Positions 54,241-64,000 of a stretch of DNA of 64,000 nucleotides are shown in pieces. The notes below the pieces were generated by a model, which saw nothing but the letters and a program-made list of their open reading frames with translations, did not search any database and had not been told where the DNA came from. The stretch's first letter is position 1. Every line of letters begins with the position of its first letter. The translations under genes and the position numbers were made by a program. This DNA comes from Protopterus annectens (Eukaryota > Chordata > Ceratodontiformes > Protopteridae): positions 15,402,792 to 15,466,791 of the forward strand of contig NC_056739.1 of the NCBI RefSeq assembly GCF_019279795.1. The letters run 5' to 3'.

Positions 54241-56080
54241 GGCAGGGAAGTGGAGAAGCCAAGCTGCTAGTTTGAGGGATAGAAGAGACGGGTGAGGAAC
54301 TCCTGACGAATGGGTCAGTAGATCTGGTACTGGGTCCAGGATCCACGGTTCCTCTGTTTGATGGGCTTGAAGAAAGGGGAACCATATCTGTCGAGGCCAG
54401 AATGGGGCTATGAGAATAATTGTCCTTTCCAGGTTCCTGGCTTTCTGAAGAAATTTGGGAATCAAGGGGGTAGGTGGAAATGCATATAGGAGACCCGGGG
54501 GCCAATCGTGTATCAGTGCGTCCCTGGGGGCATCCCCCAGAGGGGGTAGAAGGGCAAAATAGCTTCTGCATTTGGTATTCATCGGGGAGGCAAATAGATC
54601 GCAGCAAGGCTAGCCCCATCTGCGGAAAATTCTTTCCACCACCTGTAGCTTGAGGGACCACTCGTGAGGTAACAGGATGGCTCTGCTCAACCTGTCCGCA
54701 ATGACGTTGGATGACCCCGGGATATGCGCTGCTATCAGAAAGCGACCCGTGGACTCTGCCCATTGCCAAATTCTCATGGCCTCTCTGCATAATGGGTAAG
54801 ATCTGGTTCTCCCCTGTTTGTTTATGTACCAGACTACAGTCTGTATGAACTGCTACTGTTCCTAGAGGTAGGAGGGTTTGAAAGTGTTGCAACGCCAGGA
54901 ACACCGCCCTCATTTCCAGAACATTTATGTGCAGGTTGTACTCCATGTTGGACCATTCCCCTTGGACTGTTCTTCCCTGAAATAGTCCCCCCCACCCTAT
55001 CAGAGAAGCATCTGTGGTTATCGTGGCCGTCGGATTGGGTAGAACAAATGGACGACCCATAGTGAGATCTTGACTGCACACCCACCATGAGAGGTCTCGT
55101 TTGCAAGAATCTGTTATCAGACTCTCGTGCGCTAGGGGTAACTGCTGGAACGACCACTGCGTGAACAGCAGCCATTGGAGGAGCCTCATGTGCAATCTCC
55201 CCATAGGGACTGTAATCAGGGACGCTGCCATGAGTCCCAAAACCTTCAACACTAGTTTGGCTGGGGCTTTCCTGCTTCGCAGCAGAAGAAGAACCTGTTC
55301 CTTGAGGGATGAAACCCTTATTGGAGGGAGCTTTACCAGTGTTAAACGTGTATCTAGGTCTGCTCCGATGAACGAAATATGCTGTGAGGGCAGTAAGGCA
55401 GATTTTTTGAAGTTTATGGAAATCCCTAGGTGGGAACAAAGGTTGATTGTGTAGTCTCTGGCTTGTATGAGGCAACTCTCGATGGTGGCGGTGAGGAGTC
55501 AGTCGTCCAGATAGGGAAACACCTGGAATCCTAGACGTCTCAAGTGAGACGCTACCACTGCCATGCATTTGGTGAATACCCTGGGGGCTGAGGTGAGCCC
55601 AAAGGGCAGGGCTCGAAATTGAAAGTGACTGGCTCCCAGCCGGAAGCGCAGGTGATCTCTGGACGGTCTGGCGATCTTGATGTGGTAGTACTCGTCCTTG
55701 AGATCTATCGAGCACATCCAGTCGTCCTTCTGTAAAAATGGAAGGATCGATTAAAGCGTGACCATCCGGAACTTTTCCTTCTTCACGAAGGTATTGAGAT
55801 TGCTGAGATTCAAAATCGGTCTCCAGTCCCCTGTTTTTTTTGGAACTAAAAAGAACCTTGAGTAAGTTCCGGATCCTTTTTGGTCCGCCGGGACTGGCTG
55901 AATGACTCTTTTTTTGAGCAGCTTTGAAATTTCTATTGCTGCTGGGCCTCGCAGATGGGGTGGCACATCTGGAAACCTTCTTTGTTGGGGTGGAGTTGAC
56001 ATGAAGGGGATTTTGTATCCTCTGGTTACAATGCTTTTTACCCAAGAGTCCGAGGTGAGAGTTAGCCAGGCCTGTAGGTA
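54238..56080 (-). pseudogene. DIRS H pol: RT, RNase H and methyltransferase-like domain
   Basis: RT starts with LVPKKTGDWRPILNLSNLN (within 55751-57286). Then come CSIDLKDEYYHIKIARPS and FRALPFGLTSAPRVFTKC, and the catalytic PYLDD at 55502-55516, which is followed at once by a stop where other copies have tryptophan (TGG to TGA, 55499-55501). Another stop lies at about 55752. RNase H has LHINVLEMRAVFLAL, but an 8-bp deletion near 54836 destroys the TDNMS box. The methyltransferase-like part (54238-54582) has LLYAFPPTPLI and IILIAPFWPRQIWFPFL. Few changes separate it from an open gene. Confidence 0.8.
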
Positions 56081-56151
56081 TAAAGCTAAGCGACCCCCGA
56101 CTGCCTCCAGAGCAGGACAGTCGGGCCTTCGTTCAGGAGTGCTGGAAAGGC

Positions 56152-58337
56152 TTACCAGGGATAGGATCCCTGTCGCCTTGGTTCTGCGGACCCCCTCTGC
56201 CGCCAGGGCAACGTTTTCCATTTCTGCCCCCCCCCTGCCTCTGGGGGGGGGGTCACTCTGTGTGGCCTGGAAAGATCCCTGAGTTTTACGGAACCACATT
56301 TTTCCGCCTCGTTGCCCTTTGGGGTACGGTCTAGTTGGAGCGGAAAAACGGACTCCGACAGCAGACAGAGTCTTTCCTTCTTGCTCACACCGAGTTAGTG
56401 TCTCTTTCACTTTGGGCCCAAAAAGAGTGGCACCATCAAAGGGGGCGTTGGCGAAGGAAGACTTGAAGGCTTCCGCAAATGAGCACAGCCGCATCCAGGA
56501 TTGTCTTCGTAGAGCAATCGCTGAAGCTGCAGCTCTACTCGAACCTTCAGCCGCATACGAGATGAGCCTCATGGATGAGTTCACTATGGAGGTAAGGGTG
56601 TTAAGCTGTGCTGTTACCGTATCTGAAACAGCAGCATCTGTGTTACCCTGGAGGGTATCTCCCAGCTCCTTGATGAGATCCCTCTGCAGACGTGTAAAAT
56701 GTGTCAAATAGTTTAGCGAGCGCATGGAAAAAGTCGCTGAACTAAAAACGCGCATCCCATATCTGTCCATAGTCCTAGAATCCTTATTAGGAGGATGAAC
56801 AGAAGAGGAAGACTCAGACATCTCCTTTTTAGTGGCTGCAGCCACCACCATAGCGTCGACCGGGACTCCCTTGGTGAGATAAGCCTTGTCCTGGGGAGCG
56901 GTGATAAACTTGCTTGGTTTTCGAGGGACCAGTTCCACTGTGTCCAGTGTCTCCCATGCCCTTCGAGCAATTAAATCCATTAATTCATCGAAGGGCGGAG
57001 TAACCCAGGAAGTAGAAGGTTGAGCACCAAAAGCCTTCAGCAACACCGACTCATCCTCAGTGGGGGCTAGGGACTGCCAATCACCCCTCTGTTTTAAGAT
57101 CTCCAAGATGTCTGCAAATGAGACATCCTCAGAGGGGGATTTTGGGGACCCCTCTGCCTCATCCAAGTCAGTGTCAGATGTTAGAGATTCCTGTGGGGGA
57201 ATCCAAGTGCCTCCTCTTGCACAGTCTTTTCCTTGGAACCTCATCGGAGGGGGCTTCCGGTGAGGCTTGCGAGGAACAGGGGGCACCCTCTGGGGGTGGC
57301 TGAAACAATGGTGCTCTACGCTTTGGATGTGTCGTGGGGGCAGAAACAGAGAGCGGCCCCTTAGGGGAGGGAGAAGACGCCTCCGATGAAGTGGTTGTCT
57401 GTGTAGACAAAACCTTCCTCATAAGGTCAAAAACCCCTGAACCCCGGGCCGAGGACTCCACCGGTTCCGAAGAACATGGAAGGATCCCAGACATGGGGCC
57501 CATGGGCCTCGACCCCAAGGACGGAGCCAAGTCAATCTGCGCCAAGGCCCCGAGAGGGAGAGTCGGCACCAAAAGGTCGGTACGACTCTCGGTCCCGGAA
57601 CCAAGGAGAGATCGTCGACTCCACGACTCACCTACAGGTTCCGAAGGAGTCGAAGTCAATGGTGTCGATCGTGCAATGGACGGTTTCGGCACCGAGGGCT
57701 CCACTATCATCAGCTCATCCTCTCCCAGCTCCGAAGACTGGATGGGTCTCGAAGGAGGACCTGTTGGAGATAAAGGGAGGCCTTCTAGTTTTGATACCAA
57801 ATGGGAGGAAACTGCAATCAACTTGGAAAGGGCCGTGTTTTCCATAAGTTTCTGCATGACACGATCCACATCTGTATCGGATAACGGTCTGGAAGATCGG
57901 GTCGAAGGGGCCGAAGATGGCACCGACCGAAGAATGGAAGGTGGCGGTAGCTCCGACACCGGTTCCAAGACCTGGGGCTCAGTGAAAGATAAACGTTCGA
58001 CGCTCGGCCCCGAAGTCTGTGAAACCGGCGAACGAACTTTCGAAGATGAACTCGAAGCCGATGACATGGGCTCCGACATCTTCGGCCCCTTCGAGGACTT
58101 AGAAGCCTGGTCCGACTTGTCCAAAGCCTCCTGGAAGGCAGGCTTAAGTAGTCCCCTATCTATAAGTTTCCTGCGTCTATCTGTCATGACCCTCCCACTG
58201 AAGGAATGGCATATAGAGCAATCCTCTTGCAGGTGGAGAGGGCCAAGACAGTAGATGCAGGAAGTGTGGTTGTCAGTGATGGACATTTTCTGCCCACACT
58301 GACATCTCTTAAAACTGGATTTGGCTTTTTCTGACAT
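56152..58337 (-). pseudogene. DIRS H gag, one frameshift
   Basis: The likely start is the second ATG of the frame (MSEKAKSSFKRC, about 58337), as DIRS C also begins with MSEK. The zinc-finger block is RCQCGQKM, HTSCIYCLG, CSICHSF. A serine/proline-rich region follows up to 57174. There the frame shifts by one base at a G-run (about 57190-57200), and the C-terminal half continues in the frame 55751-57286: SEDVSFADILEILKQRGDW, MVVAAATKKEMSE, SSRAAASAIALRRQSWMRLC, FGPKVKETLTRCEQEGKTLS. Homopolymer runs at 56225-56250 obscure the gag-pol border. A Gly/Arg tail is less evident than in D or E. Confidence 0.8.
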
Positions 58338-58468
58338 TTTAGTATGCAAAGTTTTAAAACACTAGCTATAACAAGTAATAAGTATAAGAAAATATTTATA
58401 TTGCTATAAGAGATAAGAAGAGGTAGGCCACAAAGGGGAACCTATGAAAAAATGACAGGACTAATTCC

Positions 58469-58471
<3 letters not shown>

Positions 58472-58504
<33 letters not shown>
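58472..58504. repeat. (CA)n microsatellite
   Basis: About 16 CA units in the 5' leader of DIRS H, between its gag start and right terminal repeat. Confidence 0.95.
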
Positions 58505-58509
<5 letters not shown>

Positions 58510-58789
58510 CTAATCAAAAACTAACTTCTCAAAGCTATAAGAACTTTTTAAAGTAAAAAGATAACAATCTTATCTGAATATAACAAAATTTTCTCTGGTC
58601 CGAGCTCTCGTCGATGTGATCCGTTGCAGCGGCAAACTAAATCTGAGTAATGGCAGGGAGGATTGTGGGATATAGTCTGGTCTCGAGCTTCTCTAAGATG
58701 CAGAGCTTTGCTATGCGGCTGACTCGGAGCCGAGGATCGGCTCCAAACCCGTGTGTAAGAACAAACGGCGAGATTGAACACTCTCACAT

Positions 58790-59054
58790 GCAAAGTTGCT
58801 ATTAGTATGCATAAGTGCTGTTTGCTGTTCATTTACTTTTCAATCTATGAAACTACATGTGGAAATATAACAAAATGAAGACCATATCTAGCAATATGTC
58901 ACATACTTACAGTGCAGCCATGTATTGCCTTCCCCCAGTGCACTGCAACCCTGGTGTCTCAGTACTTGTTCACAAATATATCAACTACACTGTATAAATT
59001 AATATCATGTTATGTGTATGCAATGCACATCAATACGGTAGCATGCAGACTAGA
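58790..59054. other. No recognised feature
   Basis: A 265-bp spacer between DIRS H and the CR1 fragment. Nothing coding or repeated was recognised. Confidence 0.5.
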
Positions 59055-60480
59055 ACTGTCTTCACAGCTGAACATGGCTACACACCCATCAACTAATCCT
59101 GGGAACTACTGACCCATAAGCCTAACCAACCTTATCTGCAAGGCTATGGAAAGGCTCATCATGGACCTTATCCATAAGGAAACAGGTGACCTTCAACACT
59201 CTTGACCCGAGACAGTATGGTTTTGTCAATGGAAGGGTAGAGCTTGCTTATTAAACTTGCTGGACTTATTTGATAATGTCTCCAAAACCGTGGATGAGTG
59301 AAAACAGGATATACCACCCATGTTGATTTAGCCAAGGCTTTTGACACAATCCCCCATTCAGGTATCATAGAGAAACTCTCCCATCTGGGGATTAACCCAT
59401 ACATTACTAGATGGGTAGCCAATTGGCTCACCAACAGAATACACACTGCCAAAGTTGGGAAGTCCACCTCCACAAGTAGACTAGTTTCCAGTGGATTACC
59501 ACAAGGATATGTCCTGTGCCCTCTATTGTTTGGAAACTATTTCTCTGAAGTCCAAGCAAAAGTAGATGGCCTGTGACTTATCAAGTTTGCTGATGACTGC
59601 TAACTGGGCACAATCATATAGCATCCCCCAATGATGTTAACATATTATAGAAAGGGCGGATACAGACAAATGACTGGTGACAAACTCACGGACTAAAACT
59701 TAATGCAAAAAAAATGCTGCATTGTTCCCTATGGCAAAGAAGTACTCCTGCTAATTATGATATACATAGCAATCTAAACTTCAACCACTGTGTTTACATA
59801 GTGGTAAGATATGCATTCCACATTGGGCACCTCATAAATAAGGGCATCGCATCCAAGACCAGGAAAGTCATAGCTCCTCTGTACTCAACTCTTACTGGAC
59901 CACTAACTCAGTACAATGCTTCCTTCTGTATGTACATCACCACACACCTGCAGCAAATGGAGAAACCACAGAGGTTTTTGACTAACAAAATCCAGGGCCT
60001 CCAAAGCATGACATACATGGAAAGACTTAGCCCTGTCACTGTACTTAGTATCATACAGGCTGTTGATAGGGTGACCTGTGCATGGCCTACAGAGCAGTAT
60101 CAGACCCTGCCCTACTGGAAATGCTGCACATCCGCAAATCAAATAGGACAAGAATAACTTGCTCCAGGGATCTCGACCTAGCCTGTGACATAAACAGAAC
60201 AAGCAGGTGAGTCAGATAAATCTCCTAGTGATTGCTGCTCCTCTGGAATAGGATCCGACTACATGTGAAGCAGTGGTCTTCAGTAACCCTCTTCAAGTGC
60301 AACCTTAACAATTGGATGAGTGATCATAAATTCACCTATGTCCCTCGTGGACAGGGGCAGTTGATGCTGATTGCAAAGTCACTCTGCTAACAATGACCAT
60401 TAACCTATGCTCAATAAGGGCATTTGGGTTTTTACGTGCCTAAGCATGTAATGGCCCTAGGGCTATTAGCCTATTAACCT
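59055..60480 (+). mobile_element. CR1-type LINE fragment, plus strand
   Basis: A decayed ORF2 and 3' UTR. Translated pieces: NYXPISLTNLICKAMERLI-like start (about 59100-59165), then DLAKAFDTIPHSGIIEKLSHL and INPYITRWVANWLTNRI (59298-59576), SSGLPQGYVLCPLLFGNYF, and a catalytic FADDC at about 59587-59601. The C-terminus is at 60240-60400, with the reading frame ending near GQGQLM. The RT motifs are those of CR1-group LINEs. Stops and frameshifts make it inactive. The 5' part of ORF2 is missing. Confidence 0.8.
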
Positions 60481-60501
60481 CCTATGAAGCTATAAACCTA
60501 T

Positions 60502-60669
60502 GCAGGCTTCCCAACGTCTTCTCTCCAACATGTACTGCTGATACCATCCACTATAAGTTGTGCTGCAGCCTTGTAAAAGTCAGACTTGTGATGTGGTGCT
60601 TGTGTAAAGTACTGAGCTCTGTAGTCTGTGTACTTAGATAAGTAGGAAGTCCTGTTCTTGCTGCAGTCA

Positions 60670-60738
<69 letters not shown>

Positions 60739-61885
60739 ATGCGTGCGTGCGTGCGTGTGTGCGTGTGTGTGTGTGTGTCTAGCCAGAAGAACATAAGTGT
60801 GTATCCCACAGTTGCCACTCCAATCCCATAAATTGACAGAATTTTGAGACTTGCATATGCCTACAAATCCATTTCACACAGGTCTCCCAACATCTTCTCT
60901 CCAATATGCACTGCTGACGAATCTACTATGCATTGTCCTGCAGCCTTATAATAGTCAGACTTGTGCCATGGAATTTGTGTAAAGTACTGATCTCTACAGT
61001 CTATGTACATAGGTAGGGGGTTCTGTCCTCAAGGCAGTCAAGTGTGTGTGTATGTGCATGTGTCTAGCCAGAAGAGCATAAGTGTGTATCCTACAGTTAC
61101 CACTCCAATCCCATGAACTGACAGTATTTCAACATTTGCACATGCCTACAAATTTATTTCATGCAGGCCTCCAAACATCTACTCTCCAACATGCACTGCT
61201 GATGTCATCCACTATAATTTCTCCTGCAGTCTTGTAAAATTCAGACTTGTGCCATGGGGCTTAAGTATTGAGCTTCAAAGTCTGTGTACTTAGGTAGGGG
61301 GGTTTGTTCTCACTACAGTCAACTGTGTGTGTGTGTCTGCGTGCATCTAGCCAGAACAGCATAAGTGTGTATCCTAAAATTACCACTCCAATCCCATGAA
61401 CTGACAGCATTTTGTCACTTGCAGATGCCTACATATCCACTTCATGCAGGCCTCCCCACATCTCTCCAACATGCACTGCTGATATCATGTAGTATAAGTT
61501 GTCCTGCAGCCTTGAATAAGTCAGACTTGTGCTGTGGTGCCTGCATAAAACACTGAGCTCTGTAGTCTGTGTACTTAGATAGGTGTTTTTGTTCTCAGTG
61601 CAGTCAAATGTACGTGTGTCTGGCCAGAACAGCATAAGTGTGTATCCTACAGTTATCACTCTAATTTCATGAACTGACAGTATTTTGACATTTGTATATG
61701 CCTACACATCCATTTTATGCAGGCCTCCCAGCATCTTCTCTCCAACATACACTGCTGATGTCATCCACTATAAGTCGGCCTGCAGCCTTGTAAAACTCAG
61801 ATTTGTGCTGTGGCACTCGTGTAAAGTACTGAGTTCTGTAGTCTGTGTACTTAGATAGGCAGGGGGTTCTGTTCTCACTGCAGTT

Positions 61886-61922
<37 letters not shown>

Positions 61923-62530
61923 TAGCCAGAACACCATAAGTGTGTATCCTACAGTAACCACTCCAATCCCATGAAATGACACTATTTTGATGCTTGCACA
62001 TGCCTACACATCAATTTCATGCATGAATCCCAACATCTTCTCCCCAACATGCACTACTGATGTCATCCACTATAAGTTGTCCTGCAGCCTTGCAAAGGGA
62101 AGATTTGTGCCGTGGCACTTGTGTAATGTACTGAGTACTGTAGTCTCTGTACTTAGACAGGTAGGGGTTCTGTTCTCACTGCAGTCAAATGGAGTTTGTG
62201 GGTTTGTGCACTTGCTTGATACTACAGAGAGTCTTGTACACCAGCATGTGGGATACTGATCTTACCATAGTCTCCTCACCAGAAACTGCTGATGTCATCA
62301 GCTGTAAAGTGTTGTCTGAGATGGTCAAAGTCAGACTTTAGCTGTGGTGCTTGCCTTAAATACACAGTTCTGTAGTCTGTGTACTTAGGCAAGGGTTCTG
62401 TTCTCACTACAGTCAACTGGGGTGTGTGTGTTGGTGCACTTGCTTGACATTACAGAGAGCCTTTTGCACCAGCATATGGGACATCATTATTATCATATTC
62501 TCCTCACAAAACACTGCTGTCAGAAGCTAT
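60502..62530. repeat. Tandem repeat array of about 280-bp units (8 units, two types)
   Basis: Units begin at about 60502, 60879, 61163, 61446, 61719 and 62021, each starting GCAGGCCTCCCAACATCTTC-like and containing ACTGCTGATGTCATCCAC, TGTAGTCTGTGTACTTAG, GTTCTGTTCTCACTGCAG, a variable TG tract, AGCATAAGTGTGTATCC and CAATCCCATGAACTGACAG. The last two units (about 62240 and 62472) are a shorter variant of about 230 bp with GTGCACTTGCTTGACATTACAG in place of the TG and GTATCC part. Unit length varies mainly because of the TG tract. Copies are clearly diverged. Confidence 0.9.
60670..60778. repeat. Compound TG/CG-type microsatellite
   Basis: A long TG run followed by alternating TGCG units and more TG, in the first unit of the tandem array. 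It is the main reason that unit is about 100 bp longer than the others. Confidence 0.9.
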
Positions 62531-63460
62531 ATCTGATTTGTGGATGTGCACTACTCCCACCACGGCAGGGTCAGAGACTGGCCTGGAGGCCAAGCCAACG
62601 TCACCTGATCCAATATGATACAGATTACAGTGACATGGCTTTCAATCTATCTACATACATCATGGCATGGTTTGTAGGCCCCGTGTTTTCATGGTGAGAA
62701 CTCCCTGTGGTCTCTCCAGCTGCTGCATGTATCTGGTGAGGTACATGCAAAACAGAGCATTATACTCTATTAGTGTTCTAACTGAGGTTTGAGTACAGTG
62801 CTGTAATTTAATCCTTAGGCCTCAATACGATGGCATGACTTATGATATGCACAACATAGGCTTTCAATACCAGTGTGGACACTTTGTGGTCGAAGATCAG
62901 ACTGCTATCTACTTGTGTTCCCAGTGCTTGCATCACTGGATTTCAGCATAGTGGGACTGTTGTTAATGCTGTAATAAGCAGGGAATTCCACTTAGCAGAA
63001 GGACAAAATGAAGACACATTTTTGCATTTATTTGTACATTGTGTGTTTTTGTCACCAATCATTTGTCTGTGTTAGCCCCTCCTGTAGTATATTATCATCA
63101 ATAGTGGAATCAATGATTGCACCAAGTACGCAAGAATCTGCAAACGTTGCAAGCCAAAGGCTGTATACTTTAGCCTGAGCTGTCAAGAAATAGATTTCAA
63201 ACAGTAAAGGGCGAAGCAAAGATCCAATGTGGTACGCCAGTGGAGACAGCTCTACTGGTACAGGTTGATTCACCAACTTTCACAGTATATGTTCTGTCAG
63301 TGAGCCAATTAGTTACCCATCTAGTAACGCAAGGGGTAACCCCCACTGGGAGAGTTTCTCAATGATATCTATGTGGGGGATTCTGTCCAAACCTTAGGCC
63401 AGATCAGGATAAAAGATATGCACTGTCTTACCTTCATCCAGGCCTATCACATGAAATCAA
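62531..63460 (-). mobile_element. CR1-type LINE fragment, minus strand
   Basis: It belongs to the same LINE family as the copy at 59055, in opposite orientation. On the minus strand the text includes a DRIPHIDIIEKLSQ-like RT block (near 63350-63400), PLLFEIYF and LATFADSCVLGAIIDS with the catalytic FADD altered to FADS (63052-63276), ILQEGLTQTNDW, and, at its left end, a block matching the CTGCACATCCGCAAATC region of the other copy (about 60125-60140). It is truncated at both ends and inactive. Confidence 0.75.
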
Positions 63461-64000
63461 AGGGCTGTGACAACAACACACAGGTCGCCTATTGCGTGAC
63501 TCAGCACATACACCTTACTGACATGGTTCAATACACGTTTCAACACACCCTCCACACAGACTATATTACTGTAGAACGGTATACATCAACATGCATCCAT
63601 GTGAGTTGGGGTGGGAGACAGCACCCGATGCATGCATGTATAGACACATCCTGACTCTCATCTGTGAGGTACACCAACATATCATCATGGTCCTTTCCTA
63701 AACACACACTAGTAATATCCTTGATGTGTGCAACAGAACTGTGCGAGTTATTAATGCTACATCATGTCTGTTACATCTGGTAGATGTCCTCAAAGAGGTC
63801 GATGGCATAGATAAAGACAACACTATCACCCACATGAACTTGACAAGCCCAAGGCATGCGACTCAAATCAACACTAATGTATTCACTCAGTACTGTCAGA
63901 TGTGACCATAAACAACTATATCACCAAGTGGGGAGACCACTGTATCGCATACGTGGCATCTAAATATGTTGAAATATGTGAAGGGACCTATATCTCAGGT
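63461..64000. other. Unassigned, possibly decayed LINE sequence
   Basis: About 540 bp to the window edge. One plus-strand stretch near 63710-63900 reads as a weak open segment (ILDVCNRTVRVINATSCLL), but no family was recognised. It may be the 5' part of another LINE. Confidence 0.3.

Larger units (their letters stand above)
52681..58789 (-). mobile_element. DIRS-type retrotransposon H, full length (6.1 kb)
   Basis: Left terminus AGAAGTTATGTTCTTACC at 52681; right terminus ACACTCTCACAT ending at 58789. The inverted terminal repeats (52738-52875 and 58620-58755) differ at roughly five sites over about 125 bp by eye. The internal complementary region is at about 53074-53180 and contains the joint ACATAACTTCTTTATGTGAGAG. 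This is the only copy not split by another element, apart from small indels. Gene order on the minus strand is gag, pol, recombinase. Confidence 0.9.

Noticed and set aside
57334..58254. 306-codon open frame on the plus strand
   Set aside because: It lies exactly opposite the gag gene of DIRS H and its acidic/serine-rich text mirrors GC-rich gag codons; it is an antisense shadow.
60498..60818. Open frame encoding long His-Thr repeats on the minus strand
   Set aside because: It is a translation of the TG microsatellite in the tandem array, not a gene.
1..64000. CRISPR arrays, operons or bacterial regulatory sites
   Set aside because: The window is clearly eukaryotic repeat DNA; the only regular arrays are microsatellites and the 280-bp tandem repeat, which have no spacer structure.

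Overview
This window looks like repeat-dense intergenic DNA from a vertebrate with a large genome, probably a lungfish or an amphibian. The clues are many DIRS-type (tyrosine-recombinase) retrotransposons, a tRNA-derived V-SINE, and L1-, L2- and CR1-type LINEs. The species cannot be fixed by eye. I see no confident host gene, tRNA, rRNA or CRISPR array. The only gene-like signal outside ordinary transposons is a Myb/SANT-like exon with a nearby proline-rich open segment (about 50.0-51.7 kb).

Layout: positions 1-47453 are a deeply nested stack. A minus-strand DIRS element (Z) was split by a plus-strand L1 (1443-32826 including its own insertions). That L1 was split by three DIRS elements: A (3457-12764), B (15538-27155) and D (27585-32426). 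A carries an L2/CR1-group LINE (4232-7263), which itself carries a 141-bp Penelope-like fragment flanked by a 13-bp target duplication. B carries a younger DIRS of another family, C (16589-22065), inside its recombinase gene. The rest of Z is split again by DIRS E (34979-40234) and F (40379-46972). F carries a 444-bp palindromic DNA transposon (40818-41261) with a 9-bp target duplication. At the left edge, DIRS X (5' end at about 285) sits in the gag of DIRS Y.

From 47.5 to 52.7 kb there is unassigned DNA, a truncated DIRS end (G), an AT-rich tract leading into a hammerhead-ribozyme-like motif, the Myb/SANT-like exon and a V-SINE. DIRS H (52681-58789) is the least rearranged copy. From 59 kb on, two CR1 LINE fragments in opposite orientation flank an approximately 2-kb tandem repeat made of about 280-bp units.

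How the genes work together: each DIRS copy, read on the minus strand, encodes a zinc-finger Gag, then reverse transcriptase, RNase H and a methyltransferase-like domain, then a tyrosine recombinase whose frame overlaps the methyltransferase. Inverted terminal repeats lie at the ends, and an internal complementary region near the 3' end matches both termini joined together. This is the arrangement expected of elements that replicate through a circle and integrate by recombinase. All copies here carry frameshifts, stops or deletions, although B and C have terminal repeats that look identical by eye. Some frameshifts could be assembly errors in homopolymers.
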